From: Candidatus Poribacteria bacterium
GTDB lineage: Bacteria > Poribacteria > WGA-4E > WGA-3G
Assembly (NCBI GenBank): GCA_958295815.1
Contig: OY282374.1
Span: forward strand, 826,856 to 890,855
Direction: 5' to 3'
DNA: 64,000 bases
Shown here piece by piece: positions 19,216 through 26,931 of this stretch; the first letter of the stretch is position 1, and each line of letters opens with the position of its first letter. The notes beneath the pieces are model-generated. The model ran no database searches, had not been told where the DNA came from, and saw only the letters and a program-made list of their open reading frames with translations. The translations under genes and the position numbers were made by a program.

Positions 19216-19243
19216 TGCAACCTTTTGGTCTCCTATACGCGTT
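19216..19243 (+). promoter_or_regulatory. ECF-type promoter, site B (TGCAACCTTT ... CGCGTT)
   Basis: TGCAACCTTT (19216-19225) and CGCGTT (19238-19243) have the same 16-base gap as site A. The site is about 430 bases ahead of the second sigma/propeller start, with the phased repeats and a sigma-54 promoter in between. It would make a long leader or a separate small RNA. Confidence 0.65.
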
Positions 19244-19343
19244 TTCATATAATGACCCAAGTTGTTCCTTGTAAATCTATGGGATGTCTTTGTCTGTCCT
19301 GTTTTTATCAAATGGACGCTATATCCGAGAAAAATGCGATAGG

Positions 19344-19396
19344 ACAATTTTTGTGGGTTTCATACAATTTTTGTGTTTAAAATTACAATTTTTGTG
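19344..19396 (+). promoter_or_regulatory. Three phased copies of ACAATTTTTGTG (candidate activator sites)
   Basis: Identical 12-base copies start at 19344, 19364 and 19385, which is 20 and 21 bases apart, about two helical turns. Each contains the dyad ACAA-N3-TTGT. They lie roughly 190-240 bases ahead of a near-consensus sigma-54 promoter, the usual distance for enhancer sites of NtrC-type activators. An NtrC-type activator is encoded at 29320. Binding is inference. Confidence 0.65.
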
Positions 19397-19585
19397 TGTT
19401 ACAGTAAAGAAGGGACTACAAACAGACTTCTATCCTGTCGGTGAAACGGTTTTTTTAGGAAAAAATGGGCGTTGGTTCACTTTTTCATAAACTTAGTGAA
19501 CGTCTACATTTTGGGCGGTTAATGGTGCGAAATATGATGAGATTTTACAGGTTTTAACGCAAATATTGCCATTTTTTTAGAAGGT

Positions 19586-19602
19586 TTGGCACAGAATTTG
19601 CT
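19586..19602 (+). promoter_or_regulatory. Sigma-54 (-24/-12) promoter ahead of sigma/propeller copy 2
   Basis: TTGGCAC (19586-19592) and TTGCT (19598-19602) place GG and GC exactly 10 bases apart, matching the sigma-54 consensus almost fully. Transcription would start near 19613, about 60 bases before the chosen ATG. Confidence 0.82.
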
Positions 19603-19673
19603 CAATAAATTCTGTAAGTTGGACACACCTTAAGTTGTAATAAAGTTTGTTCTTGTTTTTTCGGAGGAGAAGG

Positions 19674-22616
19674 ATGAGAAGCAGTGATACTGACCTGATT
19701 CAACGTGTTTTAGACGGCGACCAGAATGCCTTTACCGTTCTCGTCAACAGATACCAGAAGAGGGTACACACCCTCGTATGGCGGAAAATAGGTGATTTTC
19801 ATATCGCCGAAGAAATTACGCAGGATGTCTTCTTAAAAGCTTACAAAAAATTGTCGATGCTGAAACCGCCGTATCATTTTTCAGGTTGGCTTTATGTAAT
19901 AGCTTCACGCCGTTGTATCGCGTGGCTCCGAAAGAAAAAGTCCCCAACAATATCACTGGATGCGATGCCTGCAGTTCAATTGGAAGAGGTCTCTTATACG
20001 CAATATGAGACGGCTCTCGGTGAAGCAGAAGGTGTTGATCACCAGCGGAATCTTGTTAAACGTCTTCTTGAGAAACTGCCAGAAAGTGAACGTACTGTCG
20101 TAACGCTCCACTATGTCTCTGAGATGCCGTGTAAAGATATTAGTCAATTTTTAGGCGTATCACCTAACACTGTTAAGAGCCGACTCCACCGTGCACGCGA
20201 AAGATTGAAAAAGCACGAACATCTGCTCCACGATGTCTCTGGTATTTTCAAGTTGCCGCCGACATTAACTGACGATATCATGCGAGAAGTTGCGCGCATC
20301 AAACCGACTGCTCCTCCTGTGAATAAACCTTGGATGCCGTGGGGAATCTCTTTCGCATCAGCCCTATTGGTTCTCCTAATGATCGGGTTAGGTCAGTCGG
20401 CACTATTTCGTTTTCAGCAGCCGTATAGTTTAGACGCAACATCCGAGATAACAATTGAACTAATAGACGCTCCGATTGTACTTCCGTTGAGGTCGAAACC
20501 TGACGTAAAAACGCGGTTCGGTGACACTAATACTGTTGGTAGAAGCAGTAGTGAAGGTTTAAAAGTTGATACGCAGTTACCCTCAGTCACGCAGTCAGAT
20601 GCAGTAGACATGCTGGAGACAGAACCACAGTGGATTCAGTCAAAGGAACTCACAGGTGGAGACATCAGAAACCTGTTCCTCACGTCTGGAAAAGTACTAT
20701 ACGCTGCCGGAAGTGCCGGACTCTATAGATTGAATGGCGATAATAATACGGAGTGGATTCTCATCAACGCCTCTCTACCCTTAACGGACCAAAGTGAACC
20801 GATGGCAGAATGGAACGGCACCCTCTATATTGCCACGCAGACAGACCTATTTGCGTCAGCAGATCGAGGTGTGACATGGGACCCCATCGGCCCACGTCCG
20901 CAAGGACGCGCTATCGCTCTGCTTATTACGAATACACCCCAAGTTCGTCGTCCACAGGCTGCCCAGATTGAGATGTTTCTCATCCTCGCAAATAGGGTAT
21001 TTCGTTCAACGGATGCTGGCAACACGTGGCACGCCTTTAACGATGGCTTAAGCGGATTAGAAATACAGGATGCTGTTGCCGTTGGAAACGTCCTCTTTTT
21101 AGGGACAAAGCAAGGGCTTTACCGATTCAATTCAGGTGCTTGGGAGAAATTGCCTATTGTTCAGTCACAATCTATTAATTCGTTGGCAGTTGCTGACAAC
21201 CGAATTTACTTCAGTGCTGGGAACTCGGATGACGAGTGGTCTGAGTCGTTTTTCGCTTCAAATGACTTAGGAGCGTCATGGACTGACATAACACCCACAG
21301 GTCTAGGACCAACATCTCCATTGATTTCTGGATCTGTCAAGCTTGTTGCTGTAGATGCGACTGTTTTCGTGTTGGGTGCTGGTGTGTTACGCTCAGGAGA
21401 CGCTGGCAGCACATGGGAAAATCTCGGTTTCAACAAACATGGATTTACTTTCAATACTGTTCCAGCGATAGCCTTGGACAAAAATACTATTTTCGTAGCG
21501 GGAACAACAAGTGGGATTGGACGCACTATTGATGGGGGCAGTACCTGGCACTCTTTCATGACGGGTATAACCGAACTTCATATCCTTGATCTCGCCCGGG
21601 TTAACAACGCTCTCTACGCCACAACCAATAAAGGTATCGCCAAATCCACCGATGATGGAGAGTTATGGACGTCCGTTGAAACGGAATCATCACTTCCTTT
21701 AGATGAATCGCTTAGTACGTTGCAGTTATCAAATATGGCAGCAGTAGGGGATTCACTTTACGTTAGAGCAAAGCAGGATGGAAACACAGACTACCTTTTC
21801 CACTTACGTTCAGGGACTGATATGCTCCTTCCTATTAAAGGCATGCCGAATTATGTAGATTCAAACCACAGCGATGGAATGAAAAGCAGAACATATACCT
21901 CGGACGCATTTGATCCAAGTGAGATAGGACAAACAGACATTTCCCGTTATCTAACTGGCATCGAAAAAACTACCGCAAAGACAGCAGACGGGTTTGCCGT
22001 TACCGGGGATACGTTTTACATTGAACATGATCGGAGACTTTATCGATGGACTCCAGGTGAACTCGAATGGCACGACATGGGTGTGCAAGATGATCCTGTG
22101 TTCGACGATTTTTATGCTACAGATGGCTTCCAATTTGCTGCTTCAAGAAATGTCGTCTACCTTGGAAAAAGCAACGGGGTGCTCTGCCAATCGTTGGACG
22201 GTGGAGATACTTGGAGAGATGTTACCGCAGATTTGCCCTTTATGCTTAACAGAACGGAATCACAAGACCAGATCCTAAAAGAATTACCGTATTTCAAAGA
22301 GATCGTCTTTGCCGGTAGCACAGTCTATGTCGCAACAAGCGATGGCGTTGCGATGTCAAATGATGATGAGAATTGGTCCCTGCTCACTGATTCAGAATAT
22401 ACCCCGATCTCTATGTCCCAATTGGTAGTTGATGGCACAACCCTCTACGGCATTTCCCAGACAGGCGTTTACCGGTTGGACAACGATACATTTACTTGGA
22501 TGCAGATTGCTTCGGAAGTCCCTGAACGAGTGACCTCTCTCGTTGTTGATGGAGATGTCCTTTATATTGGCACAGAACACCGCGGAATTCTACGCCTACC
22601 CATACGCAATCTTTAG
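19674..22616 (+). CDS. ECF sigma factor fused through a membrane helix to an Asp-box beta-propeller (copy 2)
   Basis: The 980-residue paralogue of the preceding gene has the same order of parts. Sigma region 2 includes EEITQDVFLKAYKKL and FSGWLYVIASRR. Region 4 includes LPESERTVVTLHY and the helix-turn-helix KDISQFLGVSPNTVKSRLHRAR. The membrane helix (WGISFASALLVLLMIGLG) lies near residues 222-242. The exported propeller has about seven Asp-boxes, for example STDAGNTWHAF, SGDAGSTWENL and SLDGGDTWRDV. I chose the ATG at 19674 (MRSSDTDLIQRV) because GGAGGAGAAGG precedes it. The sigma parts of the two copies are more alike than the sensor parts, which suggests similar promoters but different signals. 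It has its own sigma-54 promoter. Confidence 0.9.
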   Translation: MRSSDTDLIQRVLDGDQNAFTVLVNRYQKRVHTLVWRKIGDFHIAEEITQDVFLKAYKKLSMLKPPYHFSGWLYVIASRRCIAWLRKKKSPTISLDAMPAVQLEEVSYTQYETALGEAEGVDHQRNLVKRLLEKLPESERTVVTLHYVSEMPCKDISQFLGVSPNTVKSRLHRARERLKKHEHLLHDVSGIFKLPPTLTDDIMREVARIKPTAPPVNKPWMPWGISFASALLVLLMIGLGQSALFRFQQPYSLDATSEITIELIDAPIVLPLRSKPDVKTRFGDTNTVGRSSSEGLKVDTQLPSVTQSDAVDMLETEPQWIQSKELTGGDIRNLFLTSGKVLYAAGSAGLYRLNGDNNTEWILINASLPLTDQSEPMAEWNGTLYIATQTDLFASADRGVTWDPIGPRPQGRAIALLITNTPQVRRPQAAQIEMFLILANRVFRSTDAGNTWHAFNDGLSGLEIQDAVAVGNVLFLGTKQGLYRFNSGAWEKLPIVQSQSINSLAVADNRIYFSAGNSDDEWSESFFASNDLGASWTDITPTGLGPTSPLISGSVKLVAVDATVFVLGAGVLRSGDAGSTWENLGFNKHGFTFNTVPAIALDKNTIFVAGTTSGIGRTIDGGSTWHSFMTGITELHILDLARVNNALYATTNKGIAKSTDDGELWTSVETESSLPLDESLSTLQLSNMAAVGDSLYVRAKQDGNTDYLFHLRSGTDMLLPIKGMPNYVDSNHSDGMKSRTYTSDAFDPSEIGQTDISRYLTGIEKTTAKTADGFAVTGDTFYIEHDRRLYRWTPGELEWHDMGVQDDPVFDDFYATDGFQFAASRNVVYLGKSNGVLCQSLDGGDTWRDVTADLPFMLNRTESQDQILKELPYFKEIVFAGSTVYVATSDGVAMSNDDENWSLLTDSEYTPISMSQLVVDGTTLYGISQTGVYRLDNDTFTWMQIASEVPERVTSLVVDGDVLYIGTEHRGILRLPIRNL

Positions 22617-22820
22617 TTTGTCAGGACCCACTCTTTTTCATTTCTTCCGGTTTTCCATTAGCACGCTCAGTCGAGAGTAATGTTCATAGATGTGTCTCTC
22701 GTCATTCCAATTGCCAAGCCCTCCCTTCGGTTAGGTTACCCACCTCTCTATTCCGAAAAACAAGGATGTTTACGCTCCTCCATTAAATCCAAAATATTCC
22801 AATCAGTTGCATTTATTTTC

Positions 22821-22848
22821 TGCAACCTTTCGCTTCCATATCCGCGTT
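22821..22848 (+). promoter_or_regulatory. ECF-type promoter, site C (TGCAACCTTT ... CGCGTT)
   Basis: TGCAACCTTT (22821-22830) and CGCGTT (22843-22848) keep the 16-base gap. It is preceded by a TTGCATTTA stretch like those at sites B and D. The first gene downstream is the SNase-like ORF at 23224, so the transcript would carry the structured region at 23011-23219 as a leader or separate RNA. Confidence 0.65.
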
Positions 22849-23010
22849 ATTTTATCATGAAACCACTATTTACCGACGACTGCGAAAAGTAGCTTGCCAA
22901 TTTCTTTCGGCATAATTCGTTGGCATCTATCGAAAACAGGTGTTCTATTACGACACACGCAGGTCCAGGCATGAACACGATTGGAAGCTTACAATCTCAC
23001 CCTCCTGTCT

Positions 23011-23219
23011 AACCGATGGAGACTTATCCTTTGAAGGTAGGACATAATATCCCATCTGGTTGAGTGCTCTGAAGTCGCATTATATTAAGCAGGTGTGCTA
23101 ATAATTATTAGTTATGGGTTTGTACTGCGGGGCTTATGTAGCACCGATATAGGTGAGAAGTTGCTACTATTTCACCTTACGGCATGAGGCTGTAACCTAC
23201 TCGTTGAAGAAAGAGGTAG
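23011..23219 (+). ncRNA. Candidate structured RNA upstream of the SNase-like gene
   Basis: Several nested inverted repeats are packed here. CCGATGG (23013) pairs with CCATCTGG (23052) around CCTTTGAAGG. GTAGC (23138) pairs with GCTAC (23163), enclosing CACC/GGTG. GGTGA (23152) can instead pair with TCACC (23172). TTACGGC/GCTGTAA (23177-23195) forms a 7-bp hairpin. CTACTC/GAGGTAG (23197-23219) ends 4 bases before the ATG. A 14-base palindrome lies at 23098-23111. The compact 3-prime end reminds me of HEARO / IscB omega RNAs, but no IscB follows and I cannot run a covariance search. Confidence 0.45.
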
Positions 23220-23223
23220 AATA

Positions 23224-23508
23224 ATGAATGAGTATTCAACCTATGTCACGTCCGTGATTGATGGTGATACTTTTGAGACTTCAGTCCAAACGATTCGCTT
23301 GGCAAATATAAACGCGCCCGAAAGTGGGACTCCACAAGGACAGAGATCGACTGCCTATTTGAAGATGCTGATAGAGGCGAGACGGGTCACAATCAAATCT
23401 GTAGCTACTGATGTTTACGGTCGCGTCGTCGCCCATGTCTGGCGAAATTCGGATGGCTTGTACATCAATAAAGAAATGGTTGATAGTGGACACGCTGATT
23501 GGGTGTAG
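23224..23508 (+). CDS. Small SNase-like (thermonuclease fold) protein
   Basis: This 94-residue protein is little more than the core of a staphylococcal-nuclease domain. VTSVIDGDTFE carries the calcium-site Asp. IRLANINAPE carries the catalytic Arg and a second acidic residue. DVYGRVVAHVW carries the second catalytic Arg, and INKEMVDSGHADWV closes the fold. All key residues appear present. It has no signal peptide, unlike many secreted thermonucleases, and is shorter than the usual 130-150 residues. GAAAGAGG lies upstream of the ATG, overlapping the last hairpin of the structured RNA candidate, so translation could be controlled by that structure. Confidence 0.8.
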   Translation: MNEYSTYVTSVIDGDTFETSVQTIRLANINAPESGTPQGQRSTAYLKMLIEARRVTIKSVATDVYGRVVAHVWRNSDGLYINKEMVDSGHADWV

Positions 23509-24167
23509 GTTCCGGTTTTACCTTTGTTAGGATTTGTAATCAAGGTGTTCAGCGTACAAGGTAGGGTTCTTTAGTTCTCTACCGATTTCTATCATCCAAT
23601 CAACGATTCTTTTCTGTAAAATCGACCTTGAATCAACACCCGCCAAGTGCCCGTAAATGCCACACGCGCACTTGACGTTGATTTACGCGTACTTAGCAGA
23701 TATTGATCCAGGTCCCTGTTACCTTTGACAGGTCGCAATAAAAACCCATATTGTTTCCCCAGGCATAAATAAGTAGGTGCAGCTGGCTTGCAACCGGAGT
23801 CTCCACTGTTACTCGAAAGCGGTGCCGGTCCCTCCCACTGCGATACATATATTTTCCATCCACTTCCATCCATAGTGTCAAATAATTCTAATATTTTCCC
23901 TAATGCCCTGAGCACAGGTGCCGCTGACGAGTATTTTATGGTGAATCCTAAAAATAAATAGACACTTCTGCCATCGATAAACCCAATAACAGAATTCCTC
24001 TGTTCGGCGAGGTCTCCGTGCCTCGGCGATGCAGAGTGTCAAAGTAATTCTAAAATCTACCATAGTATACGCAAGATTTGCTGAAACAGGTGTGCAGAAT
24101 TTACAGCGTAGATAAAATAGGCAAACTTACATTTGCTGAGACCTCTAATGGTGTGGCTTCTTCGCAA
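23509..24167. other. Long intergenic region with no supported gene
   Basis: About 660 bases between the nuclease and the sigma-54 promoter hold only short competing open frames on the minus strand, none with a ribosome site. Two near-identical copies of AGTGTCAAA(G)TAATTCTAA start at 23874 and 24035. A hairpin with arms CTCTG...CGAGG / CCTCG...CAGAG spans 23998-24036 and belongs to the GGCGAGG palindrome family. Part of the region may hold activator-binding sites for the sigma-54 promoter downstream. Confidence 0.5.
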
Positions 24168-24184
24168 TTGGCACACAAATTGCT
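24168..24184 (+). promoter_or_regulatory. Sigma-54 (-24/-12) promoter of the export/glycosylation operon
   Basis: TTGGCAC (24168-24174) and TTGCT (24180-24184) again have GG and GC exactly 10 bases apart. It lies about 80 bases before the first ATG of the five-gene run at 24266-28932. Confidence 0.82.
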
Positions 24185-24265
24185 TAGGGGTATGCATTTG
24201 GACATACCTATTACGGTATTTGTAAAAACCTGCTCCTCAAGGGGCAAAAAAGGAGGAAATTAAGA

Positions 24266-24523
24266 ATGAAATCTACTTTGATTGCAAGTATCCCAGCCTT
24301 TGTAGTGATCTTCGCACTCGCATTTGGTTTCGGGACGTTTTACCTGATGATACACAAGGCGGAAGCTACAGGTGGAGCAGCATGTAATTATCTTCAGTAT
24401 AATTGTGGTCAGGAAATGCATCACGCGAGTACCGCGTGCCAAAGTGGTAATAAAGAGCGTTGTGCTAATGCGAAAGCCGATGCATTGCAGGTTTGTAATG
24501 AATTTTACAGTACCTGCAAATAA
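24266..24523 (+). CDS. Small exported cysteine-rich protein
   Basis: The 85-residue protein has an N-terminal hydrophobic helix (residues about 7-28), followed by AEATGG, a possible cleavage or anchor region. The mature part of about 50 residues holds six cysteines in a spaced pattern (ACNYL, YNCG, TACQ, ERCAN, QVCNE, STCK), suggesting a small disulfide-bonded domain in the periplasm or on the surface. I do not recognise a family. AAGGAGG precedes the ATG. It is the first gene after the sigma-54 promoter and probably the most strongly expressed of the operon. Confidence 0.75.
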   Translation: MKSTLIASIPAFVVIFALAFGFGTFYLMIHKAEATGGAACNYLQYNCGQEMHHASTACQSGNKERCANAKADALQVCNEFYSTCK

Positions 24524-24608
24524 TGCGTGAAAATCGTTACTATCTCAACCTATGTGATAGTTGTTCACTATAGGGACAACTAGCCTGTTATATATGGGAA
24601 TCAGAAAA

Positions 24609-25706
24609 ATGAAAACGAAACTGACGTATACACTCGGTATTCTTGTGTTGGTGATTACATTCGGTGTTGGAGTATGGGTAGTCCTACAACCGAGGCAAAT
24701 GGGATCAATTAAGAGGTACGTCGTAATGCCTCTTAATGAAAAAGAAAGGAACCTGACTAAGACTACCGAAACAACTGAAACGAAGGCACTGGCAAGAGAA
24801 CTTACCCCGGAAGAACGCGCACTGAGAGCAAAGGAGACGCTCCTCGCTCAAATGGAATTTGTGGGTATTGACACGGAGAACGATCCGTATTGGAAATTAC
24901 TCCATGAGGCTGTCAACTCTCCAGAATATTTAGAATACCAGAAAAAGCAAGACGAGCGGATTGGAACGGATCTCGACTTGTGGTGGAGTTTCCTTGAATC
25001 AAAGGGGCTCAGTTCTGGACGAATGGCACAAGAAGAGAGGTTTCGCGAACACTTTCCAACAGGTGACTACGCTGATTATGAACCCGAAATGCGAAAGCGT
25101 CTCGCGGAACTTTTTCTGGAGGCAGGACTCTCTGCTACAGCGACAGATGATGAACAGAGCGTTAAACAGACGATTGGTATTCTATCGCAGTTCCGAGGCG
25201 AAGCAGAGGCAAATACTGTCTGGATGCGCGGACATTTCAAGGGATACGTCGGCGACTTAGAATGGGCACAGGAGATCCGAAAAAATGCTGCAAGTATTGT
25301 TACAGGCGTAGATGATGCCACTCCGGTCCCCACGTTCACAGAGACCGATGCCGTTCACGAATCAGTTCCGACCGTGGTTGCTGAAGAAAATCTGGATAGG
25401 GCATCTCAACCCGCGCTGTTTAGTGAAGAGACGCCAACGCTTGACGATTTGGAGCAGATGCCACAAACCGTTGAGGAAATTGAGGCAGAACTCCTGAAAA
25501 TGCTTGTTCCAGATGTTCCGGAGCTTCCTACAGAGACGGGTGTTGAAAATGTCTTGAGGCAACAATTTTCGCTACAAAGACTCGGCACTGCCATGCAAAC
25601 TTTGAGCCAATACGGTCCTGAAGAAGGCATGCAGCGACTTAAGGAATCCGATCCAGAAGTCGCAACGCATATCGAACGCCTCCTTCAGGAAAGACAGGAG
25701 AATTAA
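24609..25706 (+). CDS. Membrane-anchored periplasmic protein of unknown function
   Basis: The 365-residue protein has one N-terminal membrane helix (LGILVLVITFGVGVWVVL, residues 9-26). A mostly helical, charged periplasmic part follows, ending in an acidic, Pro/Thr-rich tail and a helical C-terminus (MQRLKESDPEVATHIERLL). LTPEERALRAKE and SPEYLEYQKKQ resemble helical-bundle segments. The phrase SPEYLxxxxK recurs in the protein encoded at 26062, so the two may share a motif. A glycosylation-like sequon NLT lies at residue 48, just past the helix. The ATG at 24609 has GGGAA upstream. I do not recognise the family. Confidence 0.75.
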   Translation: MKTKLTYTLGILVLVITFGVGVWVVLQPRQMGSIKRYVVMPLNEKERNLTKTTETTETKALARELTPEERALRAKETLLAQMEFVGIDTENDPYWKLLHEAVNSPEYLEYQKKQDERIGTDLDLWWSFLESKGLSSGRMAQEERFREHFPTGDYADYEPEMRKRLAELFLEAGLSATATDDEQSVKQTIGILSQFRGEAEANTVWMRGHFKGYVGDLEWAQEIRKNAASIVTGVDDATPVPTFTETDAVHESVPTVVAEENLDRASQPALFSEETPTLDDLEQMPQTVEEIEAELLKMLVPDVPELPTETGVENVLRQQFSLQRLGTAMQTLSQYGPEEGMQRLKESDPEVATHIERLLQERQEN

Positions 25707-25711
25707 TTAAA

Positions 25712-25984
25712 ATGAGAAGGACAGACTTTTTATATACTGTCGTTATACTCGTTGTCGTTGCAGTCGTCGCGGTCTTCGTCGGTTATGCAACTGAAACGCT
25801 ACCGACTGATACGCCGCGGCAGGCAGCCACAACGCCTATTGGGAACGTCTCTAATAAAGCAGAGAAAGGTTGCAACTGCTGTAAAGAGCGTCTCGCAAAA
25901 TTCCGTGAGTTCATGGAGATGCGTGAACGCAGAAAGGCTGCTGCACAAGCAAAGATAGAAGCACAGGACACAACAGCAGAGTAG
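25712..25984 (+). CDS. Small single-pass membrane protein with a CNCC motif
   Basis: The 90-residue protein has a membrane helix at residues 8-26 (TVVILVVVAVVAVFVGYA), then a Thr/Pro-rich stretch with sequon NVS at residue 45. The motif KGCNCCKERLAKF follows, then a charged helix rich in Arg, Lys and Ala. The three close cysteines could bind metal or form disulfides with the Cys-rich protein encoded at 24266. The gene starts 5 bases after the upstream stop, with AGGAG inside the upstream gene, so translation is probably coupled. No family recognised. Confidence 0.7.
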   Translation: MRRTDFLYTVVILVVVAVVAVFVGYATETLPTDTPRQAATTPIGNVSNKAEKGCNCCKERLAKFREFMEMRERRKAAAQAKIEAQDTTAE

Positions 25985-26061
25985 TTGAAACTAATTATTA
26001 TAATCTGGGAAACCACTATTTCTAACTTATTTTCCGAATCACTTCAACTAAGGAGGATTTC

Positions 26062-26907
26062 ATGAAATTCCTAACCACATTCTGCCTGCTTCTTGTAGTT
26101 ACCGGCACACGCCTTGCGGTTGCAGAAGAGAATATGGAATACAAACATGTTGATAGCAACATCACCGCCGTTGAAAAAGAGACATTTGATGTCCTAAAAA
26201 TGAGGTACCCTGGCGAGATTCTAGATCGGAATCTACAAACGCTTCGTGAGATCTCTGAGAGCCCTGAATATCTCAACTTTCTTTCCCAGAAGTACCCGGA
26301 CCTTGAACCGGTTAAGACTTTTGGGGTCATTGATGAAAGAGTCATCCCTTCAAAAGCACTGTACTTCAAATTCTTTAACGAGCAGTTCCATGTTCCGACC
26401 TTAGCAGAGATCCAGGATGATGAACAATGGGTTATCCATCGGATTGTAACAACAAAATGGGCTTTTTATGCCATAAAACGCAGCGGGGACGCACCTCACT
26501 ATGCTCGCTCAAACACAGAGCAGGTTGTCCGTAGGGGATTATTGGGTAGAATGCCACTCAGCGACCAAGTCGTAGAACGCCGATTGGGGATCAAACCCAA
26601 AGCGAAATACACCCAGATGCCAGAAGACCAAGAAGAGCTCGCTGTTCTGATATTTATTATTCAGCCTCTTTTTTCCTTAGCCAAGGAACACTTGAATGAG
26701 GATATCCGATGGCTCAGATCGCTTTTTGAAGAACACGGCAGATCCGATGGTATGTTGTGGGCAGTGCTTCAAGACCCTATTCTCTTTGACAGAATTCTCT
26801 ATACGTTTACCACAGACAAGACCTTTCTTAAATGTGTCTACAATCCTATTGATGTAGATGCCCAAGTTCGTAGGAGACTTGATGAAAGGTATGGGAAATC
26901 TGATTAA
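26062..26907 (+). CDS. Exported protein of unknown function
   Basis: The 281-residue protein has a classic signal peptide (FLTTFCLLLVVTGTRLAVA, likely cut before EENME). The mature part begins with sequon NIT at residue 33 and contains ISESPEYLNFLSQKYP, recalling SPEYLEYQKK in the protein encoded at 24609. It has no cysteine pattern and no recognised enzyme motif. AAGGAGG precedes the ATG. It lies between the small CNCC protein and the oligosaccharyltransferase, so it may be a surface or periplasmic substrate or partner of the same pathway. Confidence 0.75.
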   Translation: MKFLTTFCLLLVVTGTRLAVAEENMEYKHVDSNITAVEKETFDVLKMRYPGEILDRNLQTLREISESPEYLNFLSQKYPDLEPVKTFGVIDERVIPSKALYFKFFNEQFHVPTLAEIQDDEQWVIHRIVTTKWAFYAIKRSGDAPHYARSNTEQVVRRGLLGRMPLSDQVVERRLGIKPKAKYTQMPEDQEELAVLIFIIQPLFSLAKEHLNEDIRWLRSLFEEHGRSDGMLWAVLQDPILFDRILYTFTTDKTFLKCVYNPIDVDAQVRRRLDERYGKSD

Positions 26908-26931
26908 TCGGAGAAAAGGAGTCAATAGTCC

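Noticed and set aside
16155..22616. Reading the Asp-box domains as sialidases
   Set aside because: Asp-boxes occur in many propellers. The catalytic Arg triad and other sialidase residues are not evident, and the fusion to a sigma factor points to sensing.
22931..23012. Reading frame ending just before the structured RNA, considered as the tail of a TnpB or other transposase
   Set aside because: It is short, opens at a stop about 100 bases upstream and shows no zinc-finger cysteines. There is no positive support.
23592..23915. 107-codon minus-strand open frame in the gap after the SNase gene
   Set aside because: It has no ribosome site and no recognised motif. Other frames over the same bases are also partly open, so it looks like chance.
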